Counted from the stretch's first letter, positions 46,963-61,900 are shown. The stretch: DNA of 64,000 nt from Argopecten irradians (GCF_041381155.1 NC_091135.1:56991997-57055996); one strand, 5' to 3'. Notes: generated by a model from the letters alone, not told the origin. Translations and numbers: made by a program.

Positions 46963-49900
46963 AAAATAAATAAATATATAAGATGTATATTTTAAAGAAA
47001 ATTGAACAAAACAATTTTTAAAATTCAATAGAATTTCTAAAACGCCTGCAACAACAAAACTAAACATTCACACAAAATAAAACAAAAGACATGTAGAGAT
47101 CAAAGGAATGGAATATCATTCAGAAATAAAATGCACACAAATGTTGTTTGACAAAAAAAACAAAAATACTGAAACGAATGAAAGATAGAAATGCACACTT
47201 TGGTTGTCTACACCACAGCGAGATACTTACATGACTGGCACTAGCGCATTAAACAGGGAGGTGTACAATTATATATTTGATGCAATTTTAGTTTGTCAAG
47301 CTTGAATTGATTGATCTTCTAGTATAAATCTGATTTCTTAGATCTGAATGAGTAATTCTGTTTGTTGTGTAAAAAGAGTTATGTAATGTTAATGGAGTCA
47401 GGTTAGATATATATATATCACACACAATTGATTGGATTAGGTTCAATTAAATGTTGCTTTAATATCAGTTGAAGATAAAGCAGAAATATGATATTTGTCT
47501 GTATTTTGGGTATGATAATCAAACCTCCATACCTGGACTGCTATTAGCTGGTGAGAGGACCTCTCGTTTGATCCTGTCCAAAACGGCCGACTTTTTTGGC
47601 TCTGCTGTAGTTAACTTGGGTGTCTGGGATTTGGAGTCTGCGCCTCCTCCTATTGGGGGCTTCAGTGGTAGTTTGAGCTTTCCCATGAGTATTGACTTAT
47701 CGGCCGGGGAGGGAAGGATCGGGGTAAAGTAGTGCTTGCCCATCACTTCAGCGATCTGTGGGTGGTGCTGCCAGACATGGCGGTCAAGGATTCGCTGATT
47801 AGAGAAACCCATTGGACAGAACTGGCACTGTTGCAGGCTATTGTCGTACGTTATCTTCTGTTTATTGACAGGCGACATCTGAAACAAATAGGGTTGATTC
47901 TGTTATGCATTGTTAACTATCAAAACCAAATTTTTCAATAGTGGAAAAACCTAACTTTGATATTTATAGTGGTACCTGGTGTATGTACCTGTGAAATATT
48001 TCACAAAAAAGAAAACAAAACTTGAGCTTATCACTGTACTTTTACTTATTCTTATCTAAATTCATTCAACACTTACAGCTGGGACAGGACTTTCATCCTT
48101 TTTCTTTATGGACAGATCCATGGGAAGTTCATCAGTTTGAGACTTCGATGTCTTTTTGGTTGGTGTTGTTCTTGGTAGGATGCTTGGTGTTGAACTTGCG
48201 GATGAAGATTTCACGCTGAAGTCTAGAGGTGTGTCGTCCAACTCAGGGTCAACTGGTTCGGTCTTTACAACCATTGGAGATGGGGCACCACTACTGTTGG
48301 GAGTCATGATCAATCGAGAGTTTGAGTGAGCTGCTGGAGGGTTGGACGGGGATTCTTGACTCGTGTTGTCATCTGAGAGAGCTCCATCAGAACGGTCACT
48401 TCCTTCACCAGGGAGAGGTTCGTGAATGACAATATACTGCTCAATGTGATTCTGTGAGATTTCAGTATGCTGTTTCTGGATATGACGAATACAGTTTGCT
48501 TTGGTGGAGAATCCAACATCACAACGTGTACACTGAAACGGCTTCTGACGACAGCTACTGTGGGACCGCAAGTGGTGCTTGAGGGCGCGGAAGAATTTGA
48601 AGTCGACACCACAGTACTTGCAGACTGTGTCGGGGGAGTGGAAGGAATCCATGGTAGAATTCTCTGATACATACTTGTTGTATCCGATGGCCATCTCAAC
48701 ATCTTCTTTGATTATTTTACCATGCTTCTTTCTGTTATGAATAATGATAAAAAAGTATAATGCATCATGTTTATTGAATTTTCTACTACACCTCCCAAGA
48801 TTAATGGCACTTTTGCATTCAATGGGCAAGCACTGCATCTTAGATACCTACAATCTGTTACAGCTAGGATGACTTTTTTTTTCCTTTCTTCCTTTTTTTT
48901 TTACAGATAGGATGATTTTCTTTTTTGTTTTCTTTTTTTTTTTTTTACTTCATTTAGTTTATGTCAACACAAAATAAATTTATCATAAACGTCCTGTATA
49001 GAACCGAATCTTTTCAAATACATCTACTGAAGTTATTACTACACAGAGAACAGGAACCCTGGGTTTATCATTTACCTGACGTGTCGTTCACAGTTGGCCT
49101 TGGTGGTAAAGGCGAAGTCACAGACGCGACACTGGAAGGGGCGCTCTCCATTGTGGGTACGGAGGTGACGGATAAGGGTGCTCTTGTCGGCACTGCTGTA
49201 GCTACAGAGGTTACACTTATATGGAGACAGACCTAAGTGAGTTCGGGTGTGACCTACATAAAAAAAAAAAATAATTACTATATTGGTTTACATAACAAGT
49301 TGTATTATATTGTTTATCACAAAAAATAACAGGTTAAAAATACATATTGTATTACCTTAATTTATCTACATAGCTAAACATTAGCTTTCCCCCCAATTTA
49401 ATTCCCAAATTTATAAAGCTGAATGACAAAGTTCATGAAAAAATAAAGCTTCATACAAAGTAGAAGCTTAATAATTATTTAAAAAATAAAGCTTGTGTTT
49501 TGATTTAAAAAGAAAAAAAATCAAATGTGCAAAGTATGAATATGTAGATTTATACCCAGTGTGAATACTGTGATGACAACATTGGCCCTTAATGACCGGA
49601 TGGTGCCATCGTCACACAGACTGAGGTCATCTTCAAAGTCATACGAGTGTTCAGCCATGCAGGTCAACAAGACACAGCTGTACATGAATGTTTACATACA
49701 CACCATCTAATTTATCGCACATGCTTTCTCAAAAATGCTTCAAATATACAAGTTTACAATTTCAAGCTTCATGCAGAATTTCAGTCAATGAGCCTTTAGG
49801 GTTTTTTTGTGTCTTCAAGAGGTATAAAAGTTCATTTTTCTGCCATAAATTAATAAATCAATATGCATGTTCAGCTTCACTAATGCATGACCAAACACAG

Positions 49901-52900
49901 GAAAGTTTAAATACACATGTAAAACAAAGGTACAATATTTAGAAATAAGAAGTGATAAAAAATAACATTCATCCATATTTTCCAGAATAAATATCTTGCA
50001 AGCAGGTGGATTGTTTTTGCTAACATGAGAAGGAAATTAAAGGAAAAGAAACATAAAGACAGAAAAAAAATTGAAAATCACCAAATAGGGATAGGCTTGG
50101 AAACCATTCAAAAGGAGTTTATATGACTCAGATAAACATCCGTGAGAGAAAATACGCAAGTCTGACAACATGAAAAATAAATCCATCAATATATATATAT
50201 AAAAAAAAAAAATAAAAAAAATACTAAAATCTAAATTGATATAATAACTATGATCCAGACATATTTTTCTTTCTCAAATGTCAATAAGAATTTAAAAAAA
50301 AGTAAAAAGTTTACGACATGCATAAACAACTCCATCAATACCACACCATTAGCATGAGAGTATGGTGGACAAAATGCAATGTGTATAGTTACAGGAAAAC
50401 GGGCAAGATTGCCAGAGCGGCCAACGTCAGTGGTCCATACTTACTGAGCGGCATGTTGGAGGAGAAAAGATGACAATGAGTAGAAGGCTATGATGATACT
50501 AAAGGACAATTGGAGAAGGAGAAATCGGGAGGAGTGATATACATACTGTATATATTATACATTGTATGTACTTGGATATAGGCCTTTAAATTCAATACAC
50601 ATATACGTTTTAGTCAGAGACTTGCGGAATCTTCCAATAATCTTTATACTGTAAATTTTACATTAAATATTTGCATTTGATACATTTTCTTTAAAAAAAA
50701 ACAAAGAGTAAAATTTTGAAGAAAAAACATCCAAAATGTTCAGAATATGCTATGCAAGTATCAGTTAGTTGGTAACTAAAAGTAGACTTACTTTTCAGGG
50801 CTCTGTAATTCGGGAAGACTAGGTCACAATATTTGCAGGGGAAAGCAATTTTAGAGTCGCTGTTTGGCGACGATACACTTGCACCACTATTGTTGCCTTC
50901 TCCTGGAGGTGGGGGTGTTGACATTGGACTAGCAGTTCCCTGATTGGCTAGATTCATCATGTGACTTGCATTCATCATGGCGGCCATGGTTGAAGGGAAG
51001 GACGGATGATTGTAGTTCATAAGAGATGGCATGAACGCTGCCAGTTGTGAGGCATTAAGTAGACCAAGCTGTTCAAGACTAGAAACGTGTGTCGGCAGGC
51101 CAGCTAGCAGACCACCAGTGGCAGACGTCTGCAACATCTTGGCAATGTTTGACAAGTCATTTTCATCAGCCTCAGTTTTCTTGGATGGATCAATAGGAGA
51201 GACAGTTGGTGAAAATATTTGTCCAAGCTTTGCAAAGTATTCGTTATTTTCTTTTCGTTCAAGAACTTTGAAGTTGTTTGAGTATACTGCTTTTTGCTCC
51301 TTTTCTAGGATATCGAGAGGCTCGACATTAGCAGTGAGACCAAAAGATGCCAAAAAGTCATGTTTTCCAACATCCTCCGCTTTGGATTCTTTTGGTGGTT
51401 TGCGGCGATTTGATTGAGGTGGTTTCTGGACATCAGAGAATGCCTTGTCTGACATATGTTTGATCATGTGCATGTGAAGTTCTTTAGTTGTCATGTAATC
51501 ACACTCGCACAGTGGGCATTGGGAGGTCTTAGCACGATCATGGGTGTTAAGATGCAACTTTAGTGCACCTTTGCATGGAAAGGCTTTAGAACATTCCTTG
51601 CAAACAAAATTGTGATAAACACTACTGGACTTTCTCGCGTTCTGCTCACACCAGGACTTTGCAATCAGACGGAATTTTTTGATTGAAAAGTCCACAAAGC
51701 TGAGATCATAAAATCCTATCACTGCTGTGGTGGCTTCTTTGATGTCATCCTTGCATTCCTCACTTTCCTTTTCAGTCGACTGAGCCTTGGCATGCACCAA
51801 CATCTTGTGCTGACTAAGGCTGCGAAGTGTGTGGAAGGTCATGTGACACAGGTTACACTTGAGCGAGAAATTTGGGTGGTTCTCACGAATGTGACTCTCC
51901 AGACCATATTTACAGATGAAAGCCTTATTACAGACTGGACAATGGAGCTGCTCAACTTCCTTATCTTCTCCATCAAATACCTACAATATATAGACAAAGG
52001 TCAGCATCAAGGTCATGTTAAAGCCAATAGAGGTCAACTCAAAGGTCAAACAGATCAACTCTATAAGTTTGAAATATACTACAAATAACCAATTTATTAG
52101 GAATTGTTTTATTATTATTTAATAGACATAAAGATATGCTTACATCCATATTCTCCTGTTTAATGTTTAGCGGGGAAGCACTTCTCGGGACATCTAGATG
52201 ACTGGATGGGGCTGTATCACTCTCCATTTTAACGCCATCCTCCAATATTTTGTTTCGTTTGAGTGACGGCATTGACCATTCTCCAGGAGACATATTGATG
52301 AAGTTGAATGACCTTTTAGCACCAGGGGCTACAGACACCTTGGGGGTGGAGGTTTTACCAAACTGGAACCGTGAGTCTGAGGTTAGTTCCTTAGCAAGCT
52401 GTGGGGATCCCTGGATCAGATCACTTCCCAGGACCCTCGGAGATCCTATCATTCCAGTCGGATGTTTCGGAGATGGTGCAGGCTCTATGTGGATAAAACT
52501 ATTGAGTTTGGGTTTCCAGGATTGTGCTCGCTTCCTCTGAACCTTACCACCAGCACCATTCATCTCCGAATCCTTAGTGTGGATTCGCATGTGTCGGTGC
52601 ATATTTCCATTTGTTGTGAAAGACATATTGCAATATTTGCACCTGAAAGGGCGCTCACCTGTAATAAATAAAATTTAAATTTAAATTAAGCTAAGCTTAA
52701 AAACTAAGAAATTATGACAATTTATGTTTATAGTGTAAATAGTTTAATCTACTGACATCTGGGCCAAGAGGACCTCTAACTACAAAAGGAATCAATTTTT
52801 ATGATTACCAATTTTGGGACTAAATTCCATATAGTTCATACAACTCTTCATATATCATATCTTTGTACATTGTATTATACACTTATCACAACCGTTAGTT

Positions 52901-55900
52901 TAAAAATGGCACTTGGAATCGATATGTTCATATGTGTATATATATATGTTTTTAAATGCATGGATTTCTTTAAATTACACTTTAACTGATATGTATTATG
53001 AATCAATCACATTTTGGTTTATTAGAATGGTAAACCAGGCACACACAATGATATATCTAACACAACAAAGATAACAATTCTGGTTTATAAAAATGTAATA
53101 ATAAAACTTCAAGTAAAAAATTGGTACAATGATAAAAATATAGTACAACCAAATACGAGTGTTACTAAAGTGCATGATGACATCACAGGTAGCTGAAACG
53201 TTTTTGTTTTCAATTTATTAATGTCTTAAAATTATTTGAATAATGATACAATATACAAAGGTATTGTGGTATTCTGTATTTGCATATTACAGAGTTCTTT
53301 GCCTTTGCGGGTAGGTATATTGAATGTGACGTCATGTGTTTGGGAGCATAACATCATACTATAAGGGTAAACAACATTAATTTCTCTCACAAAATAATGA
53401 CATGATAAGGAAGGGACCTCTGGTATAAGATGGAATAGTAAAACAACTCTAACCTGTATTCCTCAAATAACTTTCATTCATTGATTTCATGGTCCTGGCA
53501 GCATCAATAGTAACCCTATATGCTGAAATCTTTCTTCATTAAATAATTCCTCAAACAGTCAGATATCTTGTTTCTTTGATATGATTGGTATTATAAGTAC
53601 ATGTACCTACTTATATTTGTCGAACAGGTTATCATGAATGAAGCTAGGTACATATTTCTCTTAATTTCTTAAGCATACATTTAAAAAAAAAAAAAAAAAT
53701 TTAAGGTGCATCATATCTTCACAATCTATGCTTTCAGTGAGTTTTTTGTGTGTGTTTTTTCTGTTATAATGAAAAAGAAGATAATGGACATTGGTTCAAA
53801 ATTGTTTTTTATTTAGTTTTACCCAATAATATTAGAACGGGTCATCGGACAAACAACAACTTTAAGAGATTATAACCCTGTAGATCGGTTTCCTAAAAAA
53901 AAAAACTAATGTCCCCTAAGGGGGGGGTCAAGGGGAGGTGGGGGAGCGGTGTTGCTCGAGTATTGGAGGATGGGGGTTGGGCCCGGGCGGTGGGGTGGTC
54001 GGGGGGGGGGGGGTGGGGGGGGGGGGCAGTGTGGGAGTGTGTCAGCCACGGTGGTGGGATGAGTTCTAGAAGCAGTGAATGTGCGTTTTATCTATGGGCA
54101 GTCTTAGGTGTATTGGTGGAGTGGGCTACTTATGGTCTCGGGAGTGCCGGGGTGTTAGATTTGTGGGGTCTTGATTAGGCATAAAATCGAAAAATGTAGA
54201 TCTCTTGTAAGGTCATTGTCTCTTTTTCTCACTAGGGAAAGGGGTAACATCTCACTGCGAGTGTACTCTTTTTATGTAACGGGAGAGGGGCTCGGAAAAT
54301 CTATTGTGAAGAATATTTAGGTTGTATTCCTCTATATCGCCTTAATTCTCGTGGACATCATGAACCTTTTCGTAACTGTGGACTGCTGGGAGGGGGGTGT
54401 GGGGGACGGAGGAGGGGTCCTGTTAGGGGGTCCGTGGCGAGGGTGCGTGAGGGGCCTGGGTGTGAGGTTCTTGGGGGTGGGGGCTGGGGGGGGGGAGGGG
54501 GTGGGGGGGTGGGGGGGGGGAGGGGGGTGGGGGGAGAGGGGAGCATATGGGAGGTCCTCTAGGGGGGGGTTGGGTGGGGTGTGTTAGGGTGTTATGTGGG
54601 CGGGGGGATTTGATTTGGAAATGAAGTTGGGGACTGAGGTTTTACACGAGAGATATGCAGAATCGATGACATCTTGTACAGTACGTTTGCTACGCGCAGA
54701 ACACAACAGACGTTCTGGATAGCTGTTTCTCTGATTTGAAAAAAATATGTTATCGTTAATAGCAAATATCATAGCATATCTAAATGAACAGTCAAGATTG
54801 TCTATAAAAAAAAAAAAAACCTCAAAGGACAAAGAAAGGAACTGATATTATAGGTAAATTGGCTTTATGCACAGATAAATGACACTGACCATTTTGGACC
54901 CCGAGAAAGTGGCCTTTTTTTTAAGGTAGGTGGTTGTAATACAGAGGTGACCACTAAGGCCGACTTTTCACCACACCGTAATTCTTCAGGACTTGTAACA
55001 TATTGTTCTAACAAATTACAATATTCCAAATCATAATTTATGAAAATTTGCCATGATGTAAGGGAAGTAACTCTTACTTTTAGCCTTAGCCAACTTTACG
55101 TAATCACTTCTGGCATCAACTGAAGGATTTGTATTATCGGCAACGATACTACTTCCGGAGTCTAGAGCAGTCTTCGCAGCCTGAAGTAAAATATTTTGAA
55201 AATTTTTTTATAATCATTACAATTCTTGGGCCTTATTTACTAGTCATTCAATTTTATTGGTAATAACAACAAATACAACTATCAGGCAATAAGATAGCTC
55301 ACTCACTACAGGACATGTGCCACATTCTGGCATATATGGTACTTATCATCCTTGATACTCCAGGGGTTACTTTCACTGTCTTTATATCCACACCCTGGAC
55401 GATCTCAAAGTCTAACTGAAGGCAGCTCAGGAGGAAAAAAGTGATGGGAGCTCATATGTTAGATACTATGGACAACAACAGTTTGCAGTGCAGGACAATT
55501 TATATTTATCAACTTCTAGCTCTGAATAGATCAAATTCGACTTATCCAATTTATGTTAAATTTCTACTATAATAAAATGAGAGCCAGAGCACTGACCTTG
55601 AGACACTTGGCCTTCGTGCCCATGGTATCCCTGTTTATAGCCACGTAACCATGTGGTTCTAAGTACCGCCTCCTAAACGTGCTTTTCCCGGATGCAGGAC
55701 AGCCAATCATCACAACAACCTCTGGCTTCTGTGAGACCAAAAAATAAAATATGCATCTGTTTATAATACCTAATTGACCTTATCAATTGGATAAAATTTG
55801 ATTCTTTTACACCGGTGTAACTTGTTAGACTTCCCACCCAGTCTCCGGAACACTAAAATTATCACTTAACATTGGCTTGGTTGTTTTCATTTCTACAGAC

Positions 55901-58900
55901 TAAGGGACTGTGTGATATTCTAGAATAAGATTTTATCTGAGAAATCTCAACAACATAGTTTAACTAAGGCGAGAGATAATATCATAACTTTAATTAATCT
56001 GAAAATTCTTCTCAACAACTTATGGGTCTGGTAGTCATCTTATTATTCAAACTAGGGAGAGATAATCCAGACTCTAGAGTTCATCTAAGAAATTCTTAAC
56101 CAATTTATAACCAAATGATTTCCAAATTTACAATAAATATATATAGTTGTAACATACATTATTTAACTTTAATGGTACACCTCTACCAAATTACTGATTT
56201 GTGAGATTAGATACCTAAGGGTCAATACCTTCAACAAAAGAATGTTTATGCGCTCCCATACTTAAAATGGATTGGGAAGTATTTACTATTTAGGTATTAA
56301 ACATACATTACTGTGATATGTAGCCTTTGTGGCTTTCTGGCCTTTAGCAAGCCGATCATTTGGATTGAAATTGCCCCATTTGAAAGGAACTGCTTTTTCT
56401 CCAAGAAAGAACTCCTCTGGTGTTTCAAAATCTGAAAAAAGTCAGTAAAAAATGTATCAGAAATTTTATAATTGTCCAAAATTTATTTTACTCCTTAAAC
56501 TCAACAATGGCTCTATGAAATGACTTAAAGAAAATTCATAGTTTGATTTTTTTTTTTGCAAAGGTTTCCAGTAATGAGACATTATGTCAGTCATTCTCAC
56601 CAATCCCAATGTTGGCAGCAAACATGCGATCACTACAGGAGAAGTCCTTCTTTTTGCCTGGCGCCCACTCCGCTGCTCGTCCTGCCGCGTCACCAACATA
56701 ACGGCACTGAGACAGGTCCGGCTGTCAATAGATAAGATCCATGCAAAACATGAGTTTACAGAATCAAAAGTTTACCTGAAGGTCAGTAATCAGAATTTTT
56801 CCAGAATCAACACAGTGAAGGTCATATTGTACCTCAAGGTCACGTTTTAGATATCAAAGCAATAAAATAACATAGATGTTTTGAGTAAGAAAAACAACAG
56901 AAGTCACTAAGAATAATTAAAATGTTTCTAGATAAGAATCTTTTATTTCTTTTAGAAATGGTGATATGCTCTATATATATATTGTACAAAACATGACATT
57001 CTGACAGGCAGAAGGCTGGTGTAAGTCACATAGGTATGTCTGATGTCAAAATCTGGTCTCTCTGCCAAATAAAATTTGCGATACACACTATTTTGTCAAT
57101 TAGATAAGGGGAGATAATTATGTCAGAATAGGAAATAAAGAGCATGTATAAGCCATATACAAGTTTTGCAATTTACATAAATATTGTACCTTGACACCAC
57201 CGTTACACTTTTCCACAAAATGTTCCCACATCATAGTACTTGGTTTCCTGAAATGATTCGTACCAGTACAAGCGAAAACCTGAAATGTGAAATAATGGGT
57301 TAAAAATAGTAATCATTTGATATAAGTAAGCCTTTATCAATAAAACAGATGTGATTTAAAGGTAATGTGGGGTATTTATAGCAAAAGGATTTAAAAAGAT
57401 CTCATAACAGAATGAGCTCTGGCAGATTGGCTATCATTCACTAAGTTTAGATAAGAATTTCTCTAAACCTAGATTATCTCCCCCTAGTTTGATGAAAAAC
57501 CAAAAATCCTTGTCAAATTCTACTGATGGTTTTATATTTTACAGATAAGTAAGTCTAAAAAATTGGCAAAAATCAGAAAATTGATATGAAATTACAAAAT
57601 AAATTTTCAACAGAGTCATTCCCCTCTATGAGCTGGAGATGAAGGATGAAACAAGACATCCCTGCTTATGATGGACTACATTTAATCAGAAGGGGCTTTT
57701 ATGTAACATTCTATAGTAATATCTAATGCTTAATTCCTGGTTAGTAATAAAATAATGAAACACAAACCAAAATTGGAATTCCAATTTCACCAACAATAGC
57801 CTCAGCTTTCTTCATGAATTCCTCTGGTGTGACTTTGAGTTTCTCGATGCCAGCCTGGTTGGTGAAGAAGACAATCCTATAGCCATTGTTGTGATAATCA
57901 CGAATCTTCTGAGGAACGCAATCATTCCACCATTCCCAGTCACTGGCACCTATATACGACAAAATTCACAACTAAACATCAGTTTAACAGTTTTACACAA
58001 CATTACCACACAAAATGGAAATTAGCATTTCTCATATTTTGACATATTATGGACTTCATGTATTGTATTCAACAAGACAGTTCATATATAATTATTAGTA
58101 CATATTACATCTTTCATTTGGCATATTATTAAGACAAATACATCACATGTACATCACCACTTATAATCATGCAGGTATCAATAAATCACTTTATATGCCG
58201 ATTATAAATTTTTACTTAATATTAATTCCTAAAACCCATCATTCGTATTTGAATAAAAAAGATGTTATTAATAAGAAGGCTTTATGTGGAGCTTTGTTAA
58301 TTGTTTTTAATCTGTGTATATAACTGTCTCTTTTTTCTTTCTTTTCCCCTCTTTTAAATATTTATTCGGGTCAGATAAACCTAAAATTTTTGGGATTTTC
58401 TGTTTTTCACAAAAGATATACATGTATTGGTATTCTATATTGTTTTCTTTCTAAGTCTTGTTGATACTACGGTACCTGTCTATATACCGGTAAACAGAAG
58501 ACATGTATATATTAATGGATTTACCTGTAGCAAACGTCCTGCCACTAGCAGTTTTGATTACAGTAAAATCTATATCAAATCCGACTATTTTCTTAGAGCC
58601 CGGAAGTGAGTTTGATGTCAACTTGAGCAGGGGACACACCCCTCTCATTACTTCCCCTTCTTGGGACCATTTTAAGTTATCACAAAGGTTCGTCTCCCCT
58701 TTCGCCCGCTTTGCCTTCACGGCGCTTTCTTCAGCTGCCTTCCGTTTCAGAGTTTTAGCCCGAGCACTCATGTTCAGCTGCTTGTGTGTTTGTGTGCTAG
58801 ATGTTGATTTTCTCTCTATTTATACGAGACACTATCGGGCCTACAACATGTATGCCCAGATTGGCACACGTTTTTCTTATTTTTAAGCATCTATTTGTCA

Positions 58901-61900
58901 GATTGCAATAAAATTCCAATTTTTGTACCAATCTCACAAATAGAGCCTATCGTATGTCTGTTGGTCTATGTTTGGAATTTTTCCTGCACGTGTTTCCATA
59001 AATAGCATCCTTGGATACAGGTCTGGAGCACACCTGTTATCAACCAGGTGTGGGTACCCAGATTGGCACACCCAGGTAAAAACAGTGAGCATTGAAAGAT
59101 ATCGCGATATTTCAGATATAATTCGACTTTTATTGCAACTACAATACAAATATCAACAATTAATGCCATTGAACAATTTTCTCCATACTTGTATTTTTAG
59201 AAAGATTGACGTCAAAATCAATGTTGTCAATAGGCAGGTAAATTTTCATCTTTAAGGTTATCACTTGCCTTTCTTACATGATTTTAACGACAATATTCAT
59301 GCATATTTTGCCTTTTTAAGCTTTGTGTGTGTGGTACTGTTAAATTAACATATAAATGGCATAAGGGAAGTAACTCTTGGATTTATAAGTGCTATTCGAG
59401 CGCACCTTTGTTTCATTTCGCATGCGCACATTATCGCAGATGAAAATTTCCATTCTAGAAAATCGACATTTATGGAGGATAAAACAGCTTTGAACTATGA
59501 AACTACCAAATAACTGACAACTAACTTGATTAAATTTGTATTCTAGACATAGTTTATACCATTTCCCCACTTTTTAGAGCAGACTTTTGAGCGAAAAGAG
59601 GAAACTAGAGTCATCGCACGGGGCAATATTTACCGTAACACTTGATTTCAGGTATTTTCTCAAGTTTATCTCTGTACTAAATTCCTCCTAGCTATGGTCA
59701 TGTGGAAATATCACCATTCAAATATTTCATGATGATCAGGGAATAATTATAGCAACAGCTAAAAGAAAATTTCCAAAGTGAATTAAAACGGCATTATAAG
59801 CATTATTATCAAAAAGTGTGCCATTTTGGGTAGCGTGCCAATTTGGGTAACATGACGTTACTGACATCTAAAGGAAAATATCCAATGCCTGGAAAAAAGG
59901 TTTTTTTTCATTACAAAGAGACTGACTGAATATCCAGGAAAATAATTATAATAGGTTGTAGTCAACTAAATGACATTTTCTTCAATCAAAATAATTTAAT
60001 CATCATGTTCTAGAGAAAATAACTACACTTTTCTAGGTAAATTAACCAAATCAAACTCCCAGTAAATATTACAAGGAAAAGCTTTGTGTTTCAGGTTTTT
60101 GCGGTATACCATTTAAAAACATTTGCTCATTATTTGGTACCAAATAAAAATAGCCCTTTTAGTACGATCAACATCAGAGTGGTACAGTATAAATTCTGCA
60201 GTTTTATTGAATTCCTCTATACAGCGTTAGATACTATCATGACAGGTGCCCCAGGCCCAAATATTTTAAACGTGTTTCATCATAGAGTCGAGCATTCAGT
60301 ATCCATTATGGCATATAAACACCCCCAGCAGCCGTCCTTCACAGACATAATGTGATGTAACAGACTACAAATTAGCCTACAGAAAGGTGTTCCGACAAAT
60401 TACCTGTGGGACACAGGTGGAACATGAATGGGCTATCAGGTACCAAACAGCAAATATATGTTGGTAAATTGGATAAAACAAATCTAGGCCATTGGTATTA
60501 TTACTATAAATCTCTGATAATGTTTATCACAATGGAAATGTTTCAGAATTTATTTGAAATCCATACATCATAATTCCTATGGCCTAACATCTTTTTTATA
60601 CATGTGTATGAATATATTTTGAAGACTTAGTTTTTAATATATTATAATGTAATGAATTGATAACTTGTGGGATTAAATAACAGACATGAAACATAAATGA
60701 ACCAAAGAAATCACAAAATTCTGAATAATTTCCAAATGACATTGTTTTACAGACTAAATAGATTGTAAACACATATTTGGCAAAATATCTAATATTATGC
60801 GTTAAAATTGAATATTAATTGGAGTTAAGGCTACTTGCTGTATGTTTACTACAATATTACTTTCATCTCTAAAAAACCTATCTAGTACATAAAAACAAGG
60901 AGATCTTACCTGAGTGGACCAACATGTGTCTGTCGAGAGAGCTCTGTGAACTAAGACTTTTCCCACAGATTGTACATGAATTAGACTGCGATGCTGAGCC
61001 GCCGTTGGAGTTGTTATGAGTTCGGATGTGGACGGTTAATTCGTGAGATGAGGACAGAGTTTGGCTACAGATTGGACAGACATAGCGACTCTCGCCACTT
61101 TCACTGGCTACAGGTAGAATCTGAAACAGACATGAGCAATGTAACTAACTCATAAAACTGTCTCTGGCCAACATTTATGGCTGCACAAAGACTTTTCATC
61201 TTCAATCGGTCACACGGAGGAAGATCCTTAAATACATGTATGATCATGTGAACGGGTCAGACTCATAAACAGTTACAGGTAAGATAAATCATAGCACATG
61301 AAACTGTTGTTAAACACATCTACTAACCAGGGAGGCCGGACAGACTACAAGAAAAGTCACTTCTCCTACTACACATCAACAGTAATATGCACGACCAAAA
61401 CCTCCACCAGCTCGATCACCTGTCCAGGTATAACGAGATAAACACGACCAGGTAAGTCACAGGTATGATGTAGCGGCACTAACTGACAGGCCTGATGAAG
61501 AGTAGGACCACTAGAGGCTTGTCGCGGTACAACGAGGTTCAGTGAACCGCGTCCAGATATAACCCGAGGCACCAGCGTCCTTTACAGGTATTCTCAACTG
61601 TCAATATTCTCCCATCATGGCTCCATAGCTAGGAGCTCTTTTGCCACCTTACGACAGCTATAACTATCGGAACTGCCTCTTTCTCTACCTGGCCTGATTC
61701 ATCAACCTGACAGGCGATCAACTTGGCCATAATGGCTATTAACAAGCATCATATGTTTTTCAGTTTTACTCCATTATCATTATAGTGTGTATTTACTCTA
61801 TTTCCTGATAACGTGAGGATTTTTTTAACCCAGCAGGGTTCTCTCTTCTCCCCTGTCTCCTGAGTAAATTGTCCACTTGTCGGGTGAAAATGACCTTTGA

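Larger units (their letters stand above)
49254..50791 (-). other. RREB1 intron 4 with candidate alternative exons
   Basis: AT-rich. Contains candidate exons at 49556-49658 and 50445-50498 (minus strand), described separately. Otherwise no feature beyond poly-A/T runs. Confidence 0.5.

Noticed and set aside
53909-54587. Gly-rich and Pro-rich ORFs in the G-rich block
   Set aside because: Composition artefacts of G runs; no start context, domain or codon pattern.
52659-55077. Hidden PNKP C-terminal exons on the minus strand
   Set aside because: I looked for the HNN/FRE-type lid segment and a plausible C-terminus and saw none; a translated search is still the decisive test.
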